A DNA stretch of 64,000 nt from Alphaproteobacteria bacterium (lineage in GTDB: Bacteria; Pseudomonadota; Alphaproteobacteria; Caulobacterales; Hyphomonadaceae), in the NCBI GenBank assembly GCA_018222605.1, contig JAAEZZ010000001.1, forward strand, positions 124,001 to 188,000, in the 5' to 3' direction. The notes beneath the pieces are model-generated. The model was not told the DNA's origin. It made no database searches and saw only the letters and a program-made list of their open reading frames with translations. The position numbers and the translations under genes were made by a program. Below, one piece after another: positions 26,714-36,100 of this stretch; position 1 is the first letter of the stretch; every line of letters begins with the position of its first letter.

Positions 26714-27727
26714 ATGGCGACAAAATCTAAGAGTACCAAAAAAGCACCCTCTAAGGCCAGTAAGGCCGAGATGCTGAAATACTACCGCGACATGCTGTTG
26801 ATTCGGCGTTTCGAAGAGAAAGCCGGCCAACTTTACGGCATGGGAAAGATCGCGGGTTTCTGCCACCTTTATATCGGGCAGGAAGCGGTTGTGACGGGCA
26901 TGCAGTCCTGCCTGAAAGAAGGTGACCAGATCATCACCGGCTATCGCGATCACGGCCACATGCTCGCCTGTGAAATGGACCCGAAAGGCGTCATGGCAGA
27001 GCTTACAGGGCGCAGTGGCGGCTATTCCAAAGGGAAGGGCGGCTCGATGCACATGTTCTCCAAGGAAAAGAATTTCTATGGCGGTCATGGTATTGTGGGC
27101 GCCCAGGTTCCGATTGGGACAGGCCTCGGATTTGCGAACAAATATCGCGGCACGGACAACGTTGCCGTCGCTTATTTCGGGGATGGCGCCGCAAACCAGG
27201 GTCAGGTTTACGAAGCCTTCAACATGGCCTCCCTCTGGGACTTGCCTGTCGTCTACGTGATCGAGAACAATATGTACGCCATGGGCACCAGCGTTGCCCG
27301 TCACGCTTCCGAGACCGAGCTTTTCAAACGCGGCATTTCCTTCGAGATCGAAGGTGAGGAAGTGGACGGCATGGATGTGCTGTCTGTCCGGGAAGCTGGT
27401 GAGAAGGCAGTGAAATATGCCCGGTCCGGCAAGGGCCCGTATATTCTGGAAATGAAGACTTATCGCTATCGCGGTCACTCCATGTCCGATCCGGCCAAAT
27501 ATCGCAAACGCGAGGAAGTGGATGACATTCGCTCCCATCACGACCCGATCGAAGGCCTGAAAGGCCAGATTCTTGAGCATGGCCATGCCACAGAGGACGA
27601 ACTCAAGGACATCGACAAGGAAATCAAAGCCATCGTGAAGGAAGCTGCGGACTTCTCCCTGGAGAGCCCGGAGCCTGATCCTTCCGAACTCTGGACGGAT
27701 GTCCTCAAAGACGTAGAGGTCGCCTGA
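26714..27727 (+). CDS. pdhA: Pyruvate dehydrogenase E1 component, alpha subunit
   Basis: 337 aa. Thiamine-diphosphate-dependent decarboxylation of pyruvate in the PDH complex. Motifs: [18 protein letters not shown], the TPP/Mg motif GDGAANQG...NN ([20 protein letters not shown] region) and the phosphorylation-loop-like [11 protein letters not shown]. The Lys/Ser-rich N-terminus is typical of alphaproteobacteria. ATG 26714 has GGAG at a good distance; ATG 26702 is too close to its AAAGGG. First gene of pdhA-pdhB-pdhC-(small ORF)-lpd. Confidence 0.95.
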   Translation: MATKSKSTKKAPSKASKAEMLKYYRDMLLIRRFEEKAGQLYGMGKIAGFCHLYIGQEAVVTGMQSCLKEGDQIITGYRDHGHMLACEMDPKGVMAELTGRSGGYSKGKGGSMHMFSKEKNFYGGHGIVGAQVPIGTGLGFANKYRGTDNVAVAYFGDGAANQGQVYEAFNMASLWDLPVVYVIENNMYAMGTSVARHASETELFKRGISFEIEGEEVDGMDVLSVREAGEKAVKYARSGKGPYILEMKTYRYRGHSMSDPAKYRKREEVDDIRSHHDPIEGLKGQILEHGHATEDELKDIDKEIKAIVKEAADFSLESPEPDPSELWTDVLKDVEVA

Positions 27728-27782
27728 TGCCTCTGGAACAAACGTCGCGTCTGATAGTCATTCTGTTTTCCGGAGCCAATTA

Positions 27783-29183
27783 ATGTCCGTCGATATTCTC
27801 ATGCCCGCCCTGTCTCCAACCATGGAAGAGGGCACTCTATCCAAGTGGCTCAAGAAGGAAGGGGACACGATCTCTTCCGGTGATGTCATTGCCGAAATTG
27901 AAACCGATAAAGCCACAATGGAAGTCGAGGCTGTAGACGAGGGGACGCTCGCCAAAATACTCGTTCCGGAAGGAACCGAAGGCGTGAAGGTCAATGCCGT
28001 GATCGCTGTGCTGGCAGAAGAGGGCGAAGACGCCGATTCCGTCGAAGCCAAAGGGGATGCGGCTAGCGCTGACGCGAAAGAAAATGCGCCCTCTTCCGAC
28101 AAGGAAGAGTCTTCTGATGACTCAGAGAGCAAGACCGAGGAAGCCGAAGCGCCCAAGGCAAAAGTGCTGAACGATCCCAGTATTCCGGAGGGAACGTCTT
28201 TCACGGATACGACCGTTCGCGATGCCCTGCGTGATGCCATGGCCGAAGAGATGCGCCGTGACGAATCCGTGTTCGTCATGGGCGAAGAAGTGGCCGAATA
28301 CCAAGGGGCCTACAAGGTTACCCGTGAGCTGCTTCAGGAATTTGGCTCCAGGCGCGTTGTCGATACGCCGATTACGGAGCATGGCTTTGCGGGTCTAGGT
28401 GTCGGCGCCGCATTTGCCGGCCTCAAGCCAATCGTGGAGTTTATGACCTTCAACTTCGCCATGCAGGCGATTGACCAGATTATCAACTCTGCAGGCAAGA
28501 CGCTCTACATGTCGGGCGGCCAGATGGGTTGTCCAATTGTGTTTCGTGGCCCGAATGGCGCAGCCTCTCGCGTCGGTGCCCAGCACAGTCAGGACTATTC
28601 TGCATGGTATGGTCATGTTCCCGGCCTGAAAGTCGTTGCCCCTTATGATGCGGCCGATGCCAAAGGCCTTCTAAAGGCGGCTATTCGCGATCCGAACCCG
28701 GTTGTGTTCCTTGAGCATGAGCTCCTCTACGGGAACAGCTTCCCTGTGCCGGACCTTGAGGACCATGTGCTGCCGATCGGCAAGGCAGCCATCAAGCGTG
28801 AAGGTACGGATGTGACTCTGGTCGCGCATTCACGCATGGTTGGCTTCGCACTTGAAGCCGCCAATATTCTGGCAGAGCAGGGGATCGATGCTGAAGTTAT
28901 CGACCTGCGGACCATTCGCCCGCTGGATACCGACACAGTGGTTGAAAGCGTGAAGAAAACGAACCGCATCGTTTGCTGCGAAGAAGGCTGGCGCTTCTTT
29001 GGTGTTGGCGCGGAAATCGCTGCCACCGTCACGGCAGAAGCCTTCGACTATCTCGATGCCCCGCCGGCCCGCGTGCACCAGAAAGACGTGCCGCTTCCTT
29101 ATGCTGCCAACCTCGAAGCCATGAGCCTTCCGGATGCTGACGACATTGTCGCCGCAGCCCGCAAGGTTTGCTACGTGGACTAG
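27783..29183 (+). CDS. pdhB: Pyruvate dehydrogenase E1 component, beta subunit with N-terminal lipoyl domain
   Basis: 466 aa. Residues 1-80 are a lipoyl domain with the lipoylated lysine K43 in [10 protein letters not shown]; an acidic Ala/Glu/Ser linker (about 85-130) follows, then the transketolase-type E1-beta (from about 140: [25 protein letters not shown] near the end). The extra lipoyl domain on E1-beta is a known alphaproteobacterial feature. Its DNA closely resembles the start of pdhC, which points to a domain duplication. Confidence 0.95.
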   Translation: MSVDILMPALSPTMEEGTLSKWLKKEGDTISSGDVIAEIETDKATMEVEAVDEGTLAKILVPEGTEGVKVNAVIAVLAEEGEDADSVEAKGDAASADAKENAPSSDKEESSDDSESKTEEAEAPKAKVLNDPSIPEGTSFTDTTVRDALRDAMAEEMRRDESVFVMGEEVAEYQGAYKVTRELLQEFGSRRVVDTPITEHGFAGLGVGAAFAGLKPIVEFMTFNFAMQAIDQIINSAGKTLYMSGGQMGCPIVFRGPNGAASRVGAQHSQDYSAWYGHVPGLKVVAPYDAADAKGLLKAAIRDPNPVVFLEHELLYGNSFPVPDLEDHVLPIGKAAIKREGTDVTLVAHSRMVGFALEAANILAEQGIDAEVIDLRTIRPLDTDTVVESVKKTNRIVCCEEGWRFFGVGAEIAATVTAEAFDYLDAPPARVHQKDVPLPYAANLEAMSLPDADDIVAAARKVCYVD

Positions 29184-29192
29184 GAGACAGAC

Positions 29193-30536
29193 ATGCCGAT
29201 CAATATCACCATGCCCGCCCTATCTCCCACGATGGAAGAGGGCACTCTGTCCAAATGGCTCGTCAAGGAAGGGGACACAATCTCCTCCGGCGACGTCATT
29301 GCCGAGATCGAAACCGACAAGGCGACGATGGAAGTCGAGGCTGTAGATGAAGGCACCATGGCGAAGATCCTGGTTGAGGCGGGAACCGAAGGCGTCAAGG
29401 TCAATGAAGTGATCGCGGTGCTCGCGGAAGAGGGCGAAGATGTCTCTTCGATTGAGGCACCTGCGAAATCGGATTCGCCCAAGAAAGAAGAGCCCAAAAA
29501 GGAAGACGCCAAAGCAGAGAGACCTGCTGAGGAGCCGAAACCCAAAGAGAAAAAGCAGGAGCCATCAAAGTCTGATGCGCCTTCCGGAACGAAACAACTT
29601 GCCTCCACGCCGCTGCCATCAGCAAATACGGATAGCGGGCGCATCAAGGCCAGTCCGCTGGCACGCCGCATTGCCGACATGAAGGGCATTGATCTCAAGA
29701 CCCTTGAAGGGACCGGTCCGCGCGGCCGTATCATCAAGCGTGACGTCGAGAGCGCAAAACCTGCCGCATCCAAATCCTCCGGCACGTCGGCTCAGCCAGA
29801 CGGCCTGATCCTGCCACAAGTACTTGACGACCGCATATACGCTCCGGACACTTATGAGCTTGTGCCGCTGGATGGCATGCGCAAGACCGTTGCCAAGCGC
29901 CTGACAACCAGCTTCATGCAGGTGCCTCATTTCCCGTTGAATGTGGATATTGAGCTCGATAAGCTGCTCAGCAGCCGGGCGGCGATCAATGCGGCCGCCA
30001 AGGATGGCGTGAAGATCTCTGTCAATGACATGCTGATCAAGGCGGCTGCCCTGGCCCTGAAAGATGAGCCGGATTGCAACGCATCCTATACGGATAATGG
30101 CATTGCCTATCACAAGCATGCAAATATCTCGGTCGCAGTTGCTATCGATGGCGGCCTGATCACACCGGTGGTCTTCAAGGCGGAAACCAAAGGCCTTGCA
30201 GAGATTTCTGAAGAGATGAAGGATCTTGCCAGCCGCGCCCGCGAACGGAAGCTGAAGCCGCAGGAATATACCGGCGGTACATTTAGCATTTCCAATCTCG
30301 GCATGTTCGGCATCAAGAGCTTTGCCTCTATCATCAATCCTCCCGAAGGCATGATCATGTCCGTTGGGGCAGGGGAGAAGCGCGCCGTGGTCGATGACAA
30401 GGGCGGTATCGTTGCCCGCACGATCATGACCGTTACCCTTACCTGTGACCACCGCGTCATTGGCGGGGCGGAAGGCGCGAAATGGCTCCAAGCCTTCAAG
30501 CGCTATGTTGAAACGCCGGAGGCTATGCTGCTTTGA
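29193..30536 (+). CDS. pdhC: Dihydrolipoyl acetyltransferase (PDH E2)
   Basis: 447 aa. Lipoyl domain at 1-80 (K43 in [10 protein letters not shown]), Lys/Pro/Glu-rich linker, peripheral-subunit-binding domain at about 150-185 ([15 protein letters not shown]...[11 protein letters not shown]), and the catalytic core from about 215. The active-site region reads DHRVIGG: the catalytic His is H420, but the usual Asp of HxxxDG is Gly424. Starts nine bases after pdhB. Its TGA overlaps a TTG start for the small downstream gene. Confidence 0.94.
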   Translation: MPINITMPALSPTMEEGTLSKWLVKEGDTISSGDVIAEIETDKATMEVEAVDEGTMAKILVEAGTEGVKVNEVIAVLAEEGEDVSSIEAPAKSDSPKKEEPKKEDAKAERPAEEPKPKEKKQEPSKSDAPSGTKQLASTPLPSANTDSGRIKASPLARRIADMKGIDLKTLEGTGPRGRIIKRDVESAKPAASKSSGTSAQPDGLILPQVLDDRIYAPDTYELVPLDGMRKTVAKRLTTSFMQVPHFPLNVDIELDKLLSSRAAINAAAKDGVKISVNDMLIKAAALALKDEPDCNASYTDNGIAYHKHANISVAVAIDGGLITPVVFKAETKGLAEISEEMKDLASRARERKLKPQEYTGGTFSISNLGMFGIKSFASIINPPEGMIMSVGAGEKRAVVDDKGGIVARTIMTVTLTCDHRVIGGAEGAKWLQAFKRYVETPEAMLL

Positions 30537-30919
30537 TCCGGAGTGTGGCCGCTACACTGATGTGCCTTCTGACAGTTGCAAACTGCGAGCAGGAGATATC
30601 AGGGACACAATCCTCCACAGGGATCAACGAAGCCGACATTCGTCTCATCGCAAATGATCTTGCCGTTGAAAAAGGCATGAATTTACTTTGCGAGGCGAAC
30701 GGCGAAGACAATCTCAGCACCTTCATGGAAGAGCTGCGCCATAGTGGCATTTCTAAAGAGGTGAGGGAGAGCATCGCGGCAGACAGCGTCGTGATGATGA
30801 ACAAGATCAGTACTGAAGAACCGGAATATATCTGCACGCCGGAAATGTTCGAAGGTTCAGCCATACGGGTCGCCGAGGCCCGGAAGAAATGGGACGAGAT
30901 GAGAGGAATTACTCAATGA
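30533..30919 (+). CDS. Small secreted or lipoprotein-like protein inside the PDH operon
   Basis: 128 aa with TTG start overlapping the pdhC stop by four bases; an ATG at 30560 is the alternative but would cut the signal sequence. Residues 1-19 ([19 protein letters not shown]) look like a signal peptide with a weak lipobox (VANC; Asn at -1 is unusual). The mature part is acidic and helical with three further cysteines or fewer (LLCEAN, YICTPEM). The 3' end overlaps lpd by four bases (ATGA). No recognised family. The two-sided overlap argues that it is a real, coupled gene. Confidence 0.72.
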   Translation: MIRSVAATLMCLLTVANCEQEISGTQSSTGINEADIRLIANDLAVEKGMNLLCEANGEDNLSTFMEELRHSGISKEVRESIAADSVVMMNKISTEEPEYICTPEMFEGSAIRVAEARKKWDEMRGITQ

Positions 30920-32331
30920 GCACCCAATACGACCTCATCGTGATCGGCTCCGGCCCAGGTGGCTATGTTGCGGCCATCCGCGCAACCCAACTGGGCATGA
31001 AGACTGCTATAGTCGAGCGGGAAAGTCTTGGCGGCATTTGCCTGAACTGGGGGTGCATCCCGACAAAGGCGCTGTTGCGCTCTGCCGAAGTTCTGCATCT
31101 TGCCAAACATGCCAAGGATTTTGGCCTGAAGATCGACAAAGCAGATTTTGATCTGCAGGCTGTGGTCAAGCGCTCCCGCGGCGTGGCCAACCAGTTGTCG
31201 ACTGGCGTGAAGTTCCTGATGAAGAAAAACAAGATCGATGTCATCGAGGGCACCGCGCGCCTGGAAAAAGGCACGCCCGCGCCGAAGGTGATCGTTAAGG
31301 GCAAAGACGACAAGGAAACGAGCTATCAGGCAAAACATGTCATGCTGGCCACAGGTGCTCGTGCGCGTGACATTCCTCAGGCTGGCCTCGTTGCCGACAA
31401 GAAGCTGATCTGGACATACCGCGAGGCAATGACGCCCGACGTTATGCCGAAGCGCCTGCTCGTCATCGGCTCCGGCGCCATTGGTATTGAATTTGCCAGC
31501 TTCTATCATGAACTTGGCGCAGAGGTGACGGTGGCCGAAGTTATGGATCGTATCCTGCCGGTTGAGGACGAAGAGATCTCAAAACTCGCCGAGAAGGATT
31601 TCAAGAAGCAGGGCCTGAATATTGTGACGGGCGCAAAGGTCGAAAACTTGAAAGCCGGAAAAGATACGGTGACTGCGGAAATCACCGACAAGTCCGGCAA
31701 GAAGGAAAAGAAGGAATTCGACCGCGCTATCCTGGCCGTCGGGATTGTCGGCAATGTCGAAAACCTTGGCCTGGAAGATCTGGGCGTCAAAGTGGAGAAG
31801 ACCCATGTTGTCGTGGACAATTTTGGCCGCACAGGTGTCAAAGGTCTTTACGCAATTGGTGATCTGACGGGGCCACCATGGCTCGCGCACAAGGCGTCTC
31901 ATGAGGGCGTTGTCTGCGTGGAAGGCATTGCGGGCGCGGAGCATGCCGAAGCGTTTGACCCCTGGAATGTTCCGGGTTGCACCTATTCCCATCCGCAGGT
32001 CGCCAGCGTCGGCTTGACGGAAAAGGTCGCCAAGGAAAAAGGCTACGACATTAAAGTTGGGCGTTTTCCCTTCATCGGAAACGGCAAGGCCATCGCCCTC
32101 GGCGCCAGTGAAGGTCTCGTGAAAACCATCTTTGACAAGAAGACTGGCGAATTGCTTGGCGCGCACATGATCGGCGCCGAGGTGACAGAACTGATCCAGG
32201 GCTATGTCATCGCACGGCAGGGTGAACTTACGGAACGGGATCTCATCCACACGATCTTTCCGCACCCGACCATTTCCGAAACCATGCATGAATCCGTTCT
32301 GGATGCCGAAGGGCGCGTCATACACGTCTGA
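30916..32331 (+). CDS. lpd: Dihydrolipoyl dehydrogenase (E3)
   Basis: 471 aa flavoprotein disulfide reductase that reoxidises dihydrolipoamide with NAD+. FAD motif GSGPGGYVAA (11-20), redox disulfide C42/C47 in GGICLNWGCIPTKA, NAD motif GSGAIGIEFA (about 190), second FAD motif GLYAIGDLTG, and the C-terminal HPTISE with the catalytic histidine. ATG 30916 overlaps the upstream stop. Last gene of the PDH operon. Confidence 0.96.
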   Translation: MSTQYDLIVIGSGPGGYVAAIRATQLGMKTAIVERESLGGICLNWGCIPTKALLRSAEVLHLAKHAKDFGLKIDKADFDLQAVVKRSRGVANQLSTGVKFLMKKNKIDVIEGTARLEKGTPAPKVIVKGKDDKETSYQAKHVMLATGARARDIPQAGLVADKKLIWTYREAMTPDVMPKRLLVIGSGAIGIEFASFYHELGAEVTVAEVMDRILPVEDEEISKLAEKDFKKQGLNIVTGAKVENLKAGKDTVTAEITDKSGKKEKKEFDRAILAVGIVGNVENLGLEDLGVKVEKTHVVVDNFGRTGVKGLYAIGDLTGPPWLAHKASHEGVVCVEGIAGAEHAEAFDPWNVPGCTYSHPQVASVGLTEKVAKEKGYDIKVGRFPFIGNGKAIALGASEGLVKTIFDKKTGELLGAHMIGAEVTELIQGYVIARQGELTERDLIHTIFPHPTISETMHESVLDAEGRVIHV

Positions 32332-32365
32332 TCTCTATCTCGGACCATAGCCATAAGGGGAAACG

Positions 32366-33580
32366 GTGCGTCTGAAACTGCCAATCGGTCCGGGCGCGCT
32401 TGTGGCAGCGGCCTTTATTGGCCCTGGTACCGTGACAGCATGCACCGTAGCGGGGGCCAGCTTTGGCTATGCACTCGTCTGGACACTCGTTTTCGCAACG
32501 ATTGCCACGATCATTCTTCAGGAAATGTCTGCGCGATTAGGACTTGCGGCTGGTATGGGGCTCGGCGCTGCGCTCGTGCATCCATCGAACGGGGTGGTCT
32601 TTCGCTGGATTGCCATTCTGCTAAGCGTGTCCGCACTAGCCGTAGGCAATGCAGCCTATGAAGCGGGAAACCTTGCAGGTGGCGCGCTTGGTATTGAAGC
32701 CGTCATCGGTAGTTTTGGATCATCCAAGAATATCGTAGTCTTGGGCTTAAGCTTTCTGGCTGGCCTGTTCCTGTATTTCGGCAAGTACCGGCATATTGAA
32801 AAGCTGCTCATCGGCCTTGTCCTTTTGATGAGCCTTGCCTTCGTCGGTAGTGTCATCATCACGCGGCCGGACTTCGAGGCCTTTCTGGCTGGGCTTAAAC
32901 CTAGTATTCCGGACACAGGCTTATTCACGGCGGTCGCGCTGATTGGTACGACAATCGTGCCGTATAATCTTTTCCTGCACTCTTCTTCCGTGAGAGAGAA
33001 ATGGCCTGGCGATACAGGGGCCGCTATCAAGGAAGCCCGGAGAGATACTGGATTATCCATTGGCCTGGGCGGCTTGATATCCATCCTTGCCCTGACCACC
33101 GCTGCGGCGAGTCTTTACGGTAGCGGTCTGACGATCAACTCGGCTCGCGACATGGCGATGGCCATAGAGCCCTCATACGGTCCGGTCGCGCGCTATATGG
33201 TGGGCGCAGGATTGTTTGCGGCAGGGCTGTCGTCTTCCATTACCGCACCCTTGGCCACCGCTTACGCCATGAGCGAAATCATGAAAGTGAAGCGCAATGG
33301 GGCGGGCTTTCGTCTCATTGCGCTGGCTGTCCTTCTGATCGGCACTCTTGTAGCGATATCTGGCGTGAGGCCCGTCAGCGTCATTATGTTTGCCCAGATC
33401 GCAAATGGCCTGCTCCTGCCTGTACTGGCGAGCTTTTTGCTAATCCTGATGAACCGGAAGGCTTTGCTGGGGGCACATGCCAATCGTCTGCCGGCTAATC
33501 TGATCGGCAGCTTCGTCGTGATAATATGTTTTGGCCTTGGCTTGAGACTGGTGCTGCGCGCCTTAAATATCTGGCCATGA
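32366..33580 (+). CDS. NRAMP-fold transporter with altered metal-site motifs, in the 5-oxoprolinase operon
   Basis: 404 aa, about eleven transmembrane helices. Overall match to the NRAMP family (compare YcsG of Bacillus, also next to ycsF/kipIA). In TM1 the canonical DPGN metal motif reads GPGT (19-22), and in TM6 the MPH motif reads VPY (198-200), followed by the still conserved NLFLHSS. Both direct metal ligands (Asp and Met) and the His are gone, so Mn/Fe transport is unlikely. GTG start 32366 has AAGGGG upstream. Overlaps pxpA by four bases, so a role in 5-oxoproline uptake is a reasonable inference. Confidence 0.8.
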   Translation: MRLKLPIGPGALVAAAFIGPGTVTACTVAGASFGYALVWTLVFATIATIILQEMSARLGLAAGMGLGAALVHPSNGVVFRWIAILLSVSALAVGNAAYEAGNLAGGALGIEAVIGSFGSSKNIVVLGLSFLAGLFLYFGKYRHIEKLLIGLVLLMSLAFVGSVIITRPDFEAFLAGLKPSIPDTGLFTAVALIGTTIVPYNLFLHSSSVREKWPGDTGAAIKEARRDTGLSIGLGGLISILALTTAAASLYGSGLTINSARDMAMAIEPSYGPVARYMVGAGLFAAGLSSSITAPLATAYAMSEIMKVKRNGAGFRLIALAVLLIGTLVAISGVRPVSVIMFAQIANGLLLPVLASFLLILMNRKALLGAHANRLPANLIGSFVVIICFGLGLRLVLRALNIWP

Positions 33581-34338
33581 CCCGCACAATCTGCCTCAAT
33601 GCTGATATCGGAGAATTGCCTGGGCAAAACGGCCGGGCAATGGACCGCGCCATTCTGGATGTCGTCAGTCGCTGCAATATTGCCTGTGGGGGACACGCAG
33701 GTGATGAAACCAGCATGGGCCAGACCCTCAAGGCAGCAAAGGCGCGCAATGTGATCGCTGGCGCACATCCATCGTACCCCGATAAGGAAAACTTCGGGCG
33801 TGCCAGCATGTCCATGTCAGCCGAAGAGTTAAAGGATACTCTGCGCCAGCAAGTGCGCACCTTTCTGAGTATTGTGCGGGATATCGGCGCGCCTGTTGAG
33901 CATCTCAAACCGCATGGCGCGCTTTATAATGATGCCGCACGTGATGCGGGCCTCGCGTCCATCATAGCAGCTGTTGCGCGTGAGGCCCGGCTGAATGTTT
34001 TAGTGGGGCCTCCGAATAGTGAGCTTTCCCGTGCCGCGGCAGAGTTTCATTTGAACTACCTTCCGGAAGGATTTGCGGATCGTCGATATCAGGCTGATGG
34101 AAGCCTCACCCCGCGGTCTGAATCTGGTGCCGTGCTGAGGGACATAAAGGACCAGATTGCGCAAGTTCTTGAGTTCGTTGATCAGGGGTCTGTCAAAGTC
34201 GCAACAGGCGAACGGATCCCGCTGAAAGTACAGACCATCTGCCTCCATGGTGATACTCCGGGGGCGATACAAAGTGCGCTGGAGCTGCGCGCCGCATTGC
34301 ATGCGCATGACATAGAGATTGAAACACCGACCTTATGA
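33577..34338 (+). CDS. pxpA: 5-oxoprolinase subunit PxpA (LamB/YcsF family)
   Basis: 253 aa. Part of the ATP-dependent PxpABC enzyme that opens 5-oxoproline (pyroglutamate) to glutamate. Family marks: LNADIGE at the N-terminus, NIACGGHAGD, AGAHPSYPD, VEHLKPHGALYND and the C-terminal ICLHGDTPGA. The ATG overlaps the transporter stop (ATGA). A longer frame from 33526 only runs into the transporter gene. Confidence 0.93.
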   Translation: MTRTICLNADIGELPGQNGRAMDRAILDVVSRCNIACGGHAGDETSMGQTLKAAKARNVIAGAHPSYPDKENFGRASMSMSAEELKDTLRQQVRTFLSIVRDIGAPVEHLKPHGALYNDAARDAGLASIIAAVAREARLNVLVGPPNSELSRAAAEFHLNYLPEGFADRRYQADGSLTPRSESGAVLRDIKDQIAQVLEFVDQGSVKVATGERIPLKVQTICLHGDTPGAIQSALELRAALHAHDIEIETPTL

Positions 34339-34964
34339 CCTTACAGAAAATCATTGCCTGCGGTGATGATGCCTACAGGCTGATCCCGTCAGATAATCAT
34401 CAGCGCCACGCGATCGCGGAAGCGCTTCGCAGCAAGGATATTTGGGGCGAAGTCGTCGTCGGCCGTGAAAGTGTGACCGTCCAATATGATCCATATGAAA
34501 TGTCGCCAGAAGTAGCCAGGAAGCATATCTTCAGCGCTTTGGAGCAGGTGGACCTTGTGCCGCAAGAAGGTCCCAAACCCATTACATTACGCATACGGAT
34601 TGATGAAAAGAGCGCGCCGGACCTACTAACTTGCGCAGAAGCCAATGGTCTGTCCATCAACGACTTTCTTGATCGCATTACCAGTTCAGATCTTGTGGTG
34701 GACATGCTGGGCTTTGCGCCGGGGTTTGCATATGTCTCTGGCGTTGACGACACTCTGGTCGGGCAAAGGCTTGAGCATCCGCGCCAGCTAACGCACGCGG
34801 GATCAGTTGGCTTCATTCAGGGCTTCCTGGGGATCTACGCATTGGATGGTCCCGGTGGATGGCCCATCATAGGGCAAGTCTCGGAGCGTCTTTTCGACAA
34901 GACGTCAGGCAATCCGGTCCTTCTTGCGCCCGGTACGCGTATCAAACTGGAAGTGCCGCAATGA
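34335..34964 (+). CDS. pxpB: 5-oxoprolinase subunit PxpB (KipI family)
   Basis: 209 aa. Cyclophilin-like-fold partner of PxpC. Characteristic C-terminal block: MLGFAPGFAYVSGVD, then SVGFIQGFLGIYALDGPGGWPIIG. Four-base overlaps with pxpA (upstream) and pxpC (downstream) show translational coupling and equal dosage. Confidence 0.93.
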   Translation: MTLQKIIACGDDAYRLIPSDNHQRHAIAEALRSKDIWGEVVVGRESVTVQYDPYEMSPEVARKHIFSALEQVDLVPQEGPKPITLRIRIDEKSAPDLLTCAEANGLSINDFLDRITSSDLVVDMLGFAPGFAYVSGVDDTLVGQRLEHPRQLTHAGSVGFIQGFLGIYALDGPGGWPIIGQVSERLFDKTSGNPVLLAPGTRIKLEVPQ

Positions 34965-35896
34965 GTCTCGAGATTATTCAGGCTAGCCCGCAAAGCACGC
35001 TTCAGGCGACTCCGAGAACCGGTATGCGCCATGTCGGCATTCCTGCTTCCGGGGCAGCTGATCCTGTGTCTCACGCACTGGGTGCCAGACTGGTCGGGAA
35101 TGATATCAGCTGCGCGTCAATTGAAATTACTTATGGGCCGTTTGAAGCCGTTTTTCATTGCGATGCGCACATCAGTCTGGCAGGCGCCGTTTCAGAGGCC
35201 CATATTACTGATAAACCCGTAGCATTTCATGAGACACTTAAAGTCCGCAGCGGTGAGACCCTGAAGCTTGGACATCCTGCTACTGGATTGCGTACTTATG
35301 TGTCCGTGGCCGGAGGGTTCAAGGGAGAGGTTTTTGCTTCCAGTACGTCTACATATCTTCCGGCACATCTCGGCGGGTTTGACGGCAGGGCTCTCAAACA
35401 GGGGGACATGCTAGCGATTGGTGAGGCGAGTTTTCCTTTGCCAGATGAACCGCTCAGAACGCCGTCTGAGTTACAGCTGCCGTATACCAACGCATTTGCT
35501 CTGCGTGCGACGCCAGGGCCTGATTTGCCTGAGCATGAAGCCGAGATCTGGGCACGGAGTTTTTCGGCCACTCGCCGGGCCAGCCGCATTGGAATCGAAC
35601 TGGATGGCGATTTCCCGGCCATCGAAGTAAAACCCAACCTTCCGAGCGCCGGCATTCTCCCTGGCGCCTTGCAATTGCCACCACAGGGAAGGGGGTTCCT
35701 CTTGCTTCCGGATTGCCAGACAACCGGAGGCTATCCGCACATCCTGCAGGTAAATCGATCAGATCGGCACCTGATGGGTCAGATCAGACCCGGCGACTCC
35801 GTCATGTTCCTGAAGCGAACACCCGATGAAGCGGCCGCTGACCTCAAAGAGAAACAGGAATTGCTGTTGCCCTGGATGCCGGATTTCCGACTGTAA
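34961..35896 (+). CDS. pxpC: 5-oxoprolinase subunit PxpC (KipA/biotin-dependent carboxyltransferase-like)
   Basis: 311 aa. Begins MSLEIIQASPQSTLQ and continues GMRHVGIPASGAADPVSHALGARLVGN, the KipA signature; later PSAGILPGALQLPPQG and LLPDCQTTGGYPHI. The ATG overlaps the pxpB stop; the longer frame from 34859 runs inside pxpB. Last gene of the operon; it faces the minus-strand MBL/tatD cluster. Confidence 0.93.
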   Translation: MSLEIIQASPQSTLQATPRTGMRHVGIPASGAADPVSHALGARLVGNDISCASIEITYGPFEAVFHCDAHISLAGAVSEAHITDKPVAFHETLKVRSGETLKLGHPATGLRTYVSVAGGFKGEVFASSTSTYLPAHLGGFDGRALKQGDMLAIGEASFPLPDEPLRTPSELQLPYTNAFALRATPGPDLPEHEAEIWARSFSATRRASRIGIELDGDFPAIEVKPNLPSAGILPGALQLPPQGRGFLLLPDCQTTGGYPHILQVNRSDRHLMGQIRPGDSVMFLKRTPDEAAADLKEKQELLLPWMPDFRL

Positions 35897-36066
35897 AAGC
35901 CGGAGCAGGGGTAAACGAAATTTTACTCCAGCGGGTGCAGCCGCCGAGGGCCTGATAGTCAGACAGCATACTCATGCGCCGTAGGCCGAAGAAACAAGAC
36001 AAAAGCCGCGTGAAAGGATGCGCGCTCAAAACCGCATACAGGCCGGAAGTTTTGATATATAAGTCG

Positions 36067-36082
36067 CATAATCAACATTATG
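36067..36082. repeat. Palindrome CATAAT-CAAC-ATTATG in convergent intergenic region
   Basis: Perfect six-base inverted repeat with a four-base spacer in the 204-base AT-richer space between pxpC (plus) and the MBL gene (minus). No T-run follows on either strand, so a protein-binding site is as likely as a terminator. The rest of the space shows no gene. Confidence 0.45.
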
Positions 36083-36100
36083 GGAAATAATGCCTGAGGA

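Noticed and set aside
26618-27586. 322-codon open frame opposite pdhA
   Set aside because: Antisense of pdhA with its motifs intact on the plus strand.
32366-33580. Annotation as a Mn2+/Fe2+ transporter (mntH)
   Set aside because: Both NRAMP metal-ligand motifs are altered, so the usual symbol would be misleading.
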